A program made the translations under genes and the position numbers. The notes below the pieces were generated by a model. It worked only from the letters and a program-made list of their open reading frames with translations. It had not been told where the DNA came from and did not search any database. 9,863 nucleotides of DNA from the NCBI GenBank assembly GCA_002254975.1, contig NJEB01000008.1, positions 1 to 9,863 on the forward strand, in the 5' to 3' direction. Of the stretch, positions 7,088 through 9,863 are shown one piece after another. Position 1 is the first letter of the stretch. Each line of letters begins with the position of its first letter. The DNA comes from Candidatus Hecatellales archaeon ex4484_218 (GTDB taxonomy: Archaea > Thermoproteota > Bathyarchaeia > Hecatellales > Hecatellaceae).

Positions 7088-9350
7088 AAGCTTTATACAC
7101 TTTTACACATACATCAGACATACAAGCTCCTCCTGTTGGGTCTTTTCTAGCTAGAATTTCGTCAATAGTTTGGTCTGGAACTAGGTCTCCATCATTTGCT
7201 CCATGACCGTAACCGTAAATAAGACCTCTTGACCAATGTCCAAACCCATGGGAAAGACAAACACAATCCTTCCTTATTCCCTCAAATAGTTTAGCTTTAA
7301 CCTTAATTCTTCCAACTCTTGATTCAACCCAAACCCATTCAAGGTCATTAATACCCAAAGCTTTAGCTGTTTCTGGATGAATAATAGCAGCATTTTCAGG
7401 ATAAGCCTCTAAAAGATACGGGTTGTCTGTTGTTTTACCATGTCTATGAACAGGGGGTCTTGTTACGATAAGGTAAAGTGGATATTCTGCTGTCGGTTTA
7501 TCCCTCCGAGGTTGCCATGAGGGTAAGGGGTCATAACCATATTTTTTAAAGGTTTCACCATAAACCTGAATTTTTTTACCAGCCTTAGCCATTGATTCAA
7601 GCTTAGTAAACGGCTTAAACTCTCCAGGTTTATCCCACAAACCTTTTGAAGCTAACTCTTCAAAAGATATACCTAACGCCTGTTTAACAGAAGCTTCAAT
7701 ATATTCGCTGGATGAGAAAAATGTTCCATCAGGTTTTTTGAAGTATTCCGGTACTATCCTTTTTCCAAGCTCACAGAAAATCCAACCTGCACTTTTACAT
7801 TCATACATCGGATTTATAACAGGTTGAAAAACTGAAACCTGCGGATACCATCCATTATAAATTCTTACACTGTATCCTTTCCTTTCCCAATATGTACAGT
7901 CTGGGAGAACTATGTCAGCCATCTGAACGGATTCGCTTGGTAAAATATCAATTGTAACTATAAATTCTAATTTTTTAAGAGCCTCAACAAGCTTTTTCGG
8001 GTTTGGAAATGAAAGTATATTATAATGATAGATGATTGCTGCCTTAACCTCATAGGGTTTTTTATTTAAGATGTTGTTCGCTAACGTTGAAAAAATTCCC
8101 AGTTTAACTTTATCCAGTAATGGAAGCTTAACTCTTCCACAAATATCCTCTTTTATTGGAGGTTCCGGATAGGGTGGAGGCGGAAAAACTTTGTCTAGGG
8201 AGGGAAACGTTACACCTTTAGTAAAAAGCCAACCACCAACATTGTCTATAGCTCCAACCAAAGCATTTAAAATTATTATTGCATGTACAAGCTTCCAACT
8301 ATTTGCATAACTTGGTCCTGGTGGGTCTCTTTTATGAATAGGAATTACAGATGGTTTTATGGTTGCGAATTCTCTTGCTATTCTTCTAATAGTTTCAGCT
8401 GGAACACCGGTTATCTCAGAAGCCCATTCAGGAGTATATTGACTTGCCCAGCTTCTAATTTCACTCTCATGCTCCTTAAAGTTTGTATATTTTTCTACAT
8501 AATCTTTATCATATAACCCCTCATTAAGAATAACATTGATCATGGCTAAAGCAAAAGCCAAATCTGTTCCTGGGACTATCTGAATCCATTCATCAGCCTG
8601 TGAAGACATTAAGGTTGTATTAGGATTTATAACAACAACCTTAGCACCCTTCCATCTACCCTCAATAAATCGACGTGTAAGAGTAACCTTAGCTTTTGAA
8701 GGTTGGTCCCAACCAAAACATAAAATATACTTTGAGTTTGGAAAATCATAGGCCCAAAGTTTTGCACCTATAGTAAATTTTTCAACAACCACATGGGTTA
8801 TGATACAGGTATCATGATGGGTAATTTTATTAGGTGAACCTATGGCTTTTCTAAGCCTTTCAACATAACCTGTGGGAGATGCTATAAATATTATGGATTG
8901 AGGCCCATAGGTTTCCTTAATCTCCTTTAGTTTCTCCGCTGTTGTGTTTAACGCTTCATCCCATGAAATTGTCACCCAACCGGGGTCTACCTCAATTCCC
9001 TTTTCGGGATTTGTTCTTTTCATCGGGTATTTTAGTCTGTCGGGTGCATAGGGTAGGTAGGAGCCTGCAATACCCTTAGCACACATTTTACCTCCACTAT
9101 GAAGGTCTTTCGGGTTTCCTTCAACAAACTTTATCACCCCATCTTCTGTATGAGCTATTATACCACAGTTTGAATGACATACACCACAGGTTGTGTAGAA
9201 TTTTTCCATTATTGTTGGTTTAGGCCATTCTATTGAAGGTTGAAATTTTAAGGCATTTAAAATAATATCTTCATTCCCACTGCATAAACCCAAAAAAGCA
9301 GCTGAAGCAACAGCCATCTTAAGAAATTCACGTCTTGATGTTCCGCCCAT
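7086..9350 (-). CDS. Tat-exported molybdopterin oxidoreductase catalytic subunit (PsrA/PhsA/TtrA-like), substrate unresolved
   Basis: This is the catalytic subunit of a DMSO-reductase-family molybdenum or tungsten enzyme carrying bis-MGD and one [4Fe-4S] cluster. Numbered from the ATG at 9350 it has 754 residues. A Tat signal (SRREFLK at 5-11 plus a hydrophobic run) is followed by the cluster ligands C55-x2-C58-x3-C62-x27-C90. The metal ligand is probably C182 in THHDTCIITH. IQIVPGTDLAFALAMINVIL begins near 256, and the C-terminal dinucleotide-binding domain spans about 625-750, ending with a glycine-rich GYGHGAND stretch and DPTGG. The C182 context lacks the C/U-H pattern of formate dehydrogenases, so a PsrA/PhsA/TtrA-like role with sulfur compounds, or an oxyanion such as arsenate, is more likely. 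An in-frame GTG at 9359 was rejected as the start because it lies inside the AGGTG Shine-Dalgarno site at 9357-9361, six bases from the ATG. First gene of an A-B-C operon. Confidence 0.93.
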   Translation of the reverse strand: MGGTSRREFLKMAVASAAFLGLCSGNEDIILNALKFQPSIEWPKPTIMEKFYTTCGVCHSNCGIIAHTEDGVIKFVEGNPKDLHSGGKMCAKGIAGSYLPYAPDRLKYPMKRTNPEKGIEVDPGWVTISWDEALNTTAEKLKEIKETYGPQSIIFIASPTGYVERLRKAIGSPNKITHHDTCIITHVVVEKFTIGAKLWAYDFPNSKYILCFGWDQPSKAKVTLTRRFIEGRWKGAKVVVINPNTTLMSSQADEWIQIVPGTDLAFALAMINVILNEGLYDKDYVEKYTNFKEHESEIRSWASQYTPEWASEITGVPAETIRRIAREFATIKPSVIPIHKRDPPGPSYANSWKLVHAIIILNALVGAIDNVGGWLFTKGVTFPSLDKVFPPPPYPEPPIKEDICGRVKLPLLDKVKLGIFSTLANNILNKKPYEVKAAIIYHYNILSFPNPKKLVEALKKLEFIVTIDILPSESVQMADIVLPDCTYWERKGYSVRIYNGWYPQVSVFQPVINPMYECKSAGWIFCELGKRIVPEYFKKPDGTFFSSSEYIEASVKQALGISFEELASKGLWDKPGEFKPFTKLESMAKAGKKIQVYGETFKKYGYDPLPSWQPRRDKPTAEYPLYLIVTRPPVHRHGKTTDNPYLLEAYPENAAIIHPETAKALGINDLEWVWVESRVGRIKVKAKLFEGIRKDCVCLSHGFGHWSRGLIYGYGHGANDGDLVPDQTIDEILARKDPTGGACMSDVCVKVYKA

Positions 9351-9356
9351 GTAAAA

Positions 9357-9361
9357 CACCT
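9357..9361 (-). promoter_or_regulatory. Shine-Dalgarno site deciding the catalytic subunit's start
   Basis: AGGTG on the minus strand sits six bases before the ATG at 9350, ideal spacing for archaeal initiation. The GTG that would otherwise be taken as a start three codons upstream is part of this site. Confidence 0.6.
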
Positions 9362-9362
9362 T

Positions 9363-9378
9363 TTAGAATTTATTCTAA
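9363..9378. promoter_or_regulatory. 16-base palindrome, candidate operator of the molybdoenzyme operon
   Basis: TTAGAAT, two bases, then ATTCTAA: seven-base perfect arms around a TT centre. It lies immediately upstream of the Shine-Dalgarno site and at the transcription start predicted from the TATA box at 9396-9404. A dimeric regulator bound here would block initiation, so a repressor operator is the simplest reading. The arms are AT-rich, so chance is not excluded. Confidence 0.4.
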
Positions 9379-9395
9379 GTATTTTGAGGTTGTTT

Positions 9396-9404
9396 GTTTA
9401 AAAA
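9396..9404 (-). promoter_or_regulatory. TATA-like box of the molybdoenzyme operon
   Basis: The minus strand reads TTTTTAAAC here. Transcription would begin about 26 bases downstream, near 9374, giving a leader of about 24 bases that includes the AGGTG site. A second AT-rich stretch at 9457-9478 could serve instead and would give a leader of over 80 bases. Confidence 0.4.
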
Positions 9405-9553
9405 TTTTACCGTTCATACTTACCTTCGCGTATCTTTAAAGCTAAGTGCAAAAAACTTAAAAATTTTTTAAAATAAACAAATATAGGTTAAGGCTAAACA
9501 TTTCTAAGGTATTTTAGGGGGAAAAACAAATTTCTGTTTTAAACCACCAAAAG

Positions 9554-9863
9554 ATGTTTCATATAGCAAATCATAGAAGTAACGTTTATAAGTTTTTAGC
9601 CATCAACCTTTTTAACCCTACAGAAAAAATTTTTAAGGAAAAATCAGTCATCCTTAAACAAGCTCAAAAATCCTTAAACGAACTTGAAAAAACCTTTTAT
9701 TTTAAATCTATTAAGTGTCTTAACCAGCTGTTAGATGAGAAAATTGATAATTCAAACCTAAGAATTGAATACACGAAACTTTTTATTACATCTTACCCAA
9801 AAGTTCCATGCCCACCCTATGAATCGGTTTACAGAACGGAAGATAGACTAACAATGAGGAAAA
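9554..9863 (+). CDS. TorD/DmsD-like molybdoenzyme chaperone, N-terminal part (cut by window edge)
   Basis: The visible 103 residues begin MFHIANHRSNVYKFLA and run through an amphipathic helical region to EYTKLFITSYPKVPCPPYESVYRTEDRLTM at about 73-102. The EYT-LF and P-CPPYESVYR signature is typical of the TorD/DmsD/NarJ family, here an archaeal-style member. Such all-helical cytoplasmic proteins bind the Tat signal of a molybdoenzyme and hold it back until the cofactor is inserted. The neighbouring divergent operon, whose catalytic subunit has a Tat signal, is the obvious client. The start is the only in-frame ATG after the TAG at 9515; no good Shine-Dalgarno site precedes it, so a leaderless mRNA is possible. 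The 3' end, roughly half the protein, lies beyond the window. Confidence 0.85.
   Translation, partial: MFHIANHRSNVYKFLAINLFNPTEKIFKEKSVILKQAQKSLNELEKTFYFKSIKCLNQLLDEKIDNSNLRIEYTKLFITSYPKVPCPPYESVYRTEDRLTMRK

Noticed and set aside
9270..9290. Lipoprotein signal (LGLC) in the catalytic subunit's signal region
   Set aside because: Leucine just before the cysteine does not fit a lipobox, and the twin-arginine signal with its hydrophobic run explains the region.
7086..9350. Formate dehydrogenase assignment, suggested by the FdnH-like FeS subunit
   Set aside because: The catalytic subunit lacks the cysteine or selenocysteine followed by histidine expected at the formate site, and the anchor is NrfD type rather than cytochrome b type.
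9357..9359. GTG as the start codon of the molybdoenzyme catalytic subunit
   Set aside because: The GTG is part of an AGGTG Shine-Dalgarno site with six bases to the ATG at 9350, and the Tat signal follows directly from that ATG.
9457..9471. A/T-rich TTAAAAA-TTTTTTAA dyad between the molybdoenzyme operon and the TorD-like gene as an operator
   Set aside because: It is a homopolymer-like A/T tract and low in information; it is more plausibly a promoter element or a bendable AT tract.
1..9863. tRNA, rRNA, CRISPR array, insertion sequence or attachment site
   Set aside because: Reading both strands I saw no cloverleaf-like GC-rich stretch, spaced direct repeats, transposase or terminal inverted repeats; gaps between genes are all under about 210 bases.

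Overview
The window is AT-rich and tightly packed, and most likely comes from an archaeon. The evidence is a GET3/ArsA-type ATPase start, a B12-binding radical SAM protein resembling an archaeal family, a UbiA-type prenyltransferase with an archaeal-looking motif, TATA-like boxes about 25 bases from likely transcription starts, and a mix of GGTG-type Shine-Dalgarno sites and starts without any. I cannot name the phylum; a thermophilic Thermoproteota-type lineage is only a guess.

Layout. 1-481 (-): 5' part of an ArsA/GET3-like ATPase, cut by the window edge. 575-2308 (-): cobalamin-binding-type radical SAM protein of unknown substrate. 2404-3303 (+): UbiA/MenA-like prenyltransferase, divergent from the radical SAM gene. 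3300-5087 (-): complete NuoL/ND5-type proton-pumping subunit, whose stop codon overlaps that of the prenyltransferase. 5251-9350 (-): a three-gene operon for a Tat-exported molybdopterin oxidoreductase, in the order catalytic subunit (7086-9350), four-cluster ferredoxin subunit (6175-7071) and NrfD/PsrC membrane anchor (5251-6168). 9554-9863 (+): start of a TorD/DmsD-like chaperone, divergent from the operon and cut by the right edge.

How the genes fit together. The molybdoenzyme would act outside the membrane. It would pass electrons between its substrate and the quinone pool through the FeS subunit and NrfD, and the TorD-like protein would mature it before Tat export. The substrate cannot be read from the sequence; polysulfide, thiosulfate, tetrathionate or an oxyanion are all possible. 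The prenyltransferase could supply the prenylated quinone that NrfD needs. The NuoL protein has every expected pump residue but no other complex I subunit lies beside it, so it is either a stray part of a complex encoded elsewhere or an ion-pumping partner of the molybdoenzyme. The region is best read as a quinone-linked anaerobic respiration locus.

Most worth a second look: the lone NuoL next to an A-B-C molybdoenzyme operon, a 16-base palindrome at the predicted transcription start of that operon, the unassigned catalytic motif of the molybdoenzyme, and the head-to-head radical SAM/prenyltransferase pair, which might make and modify a quinone.
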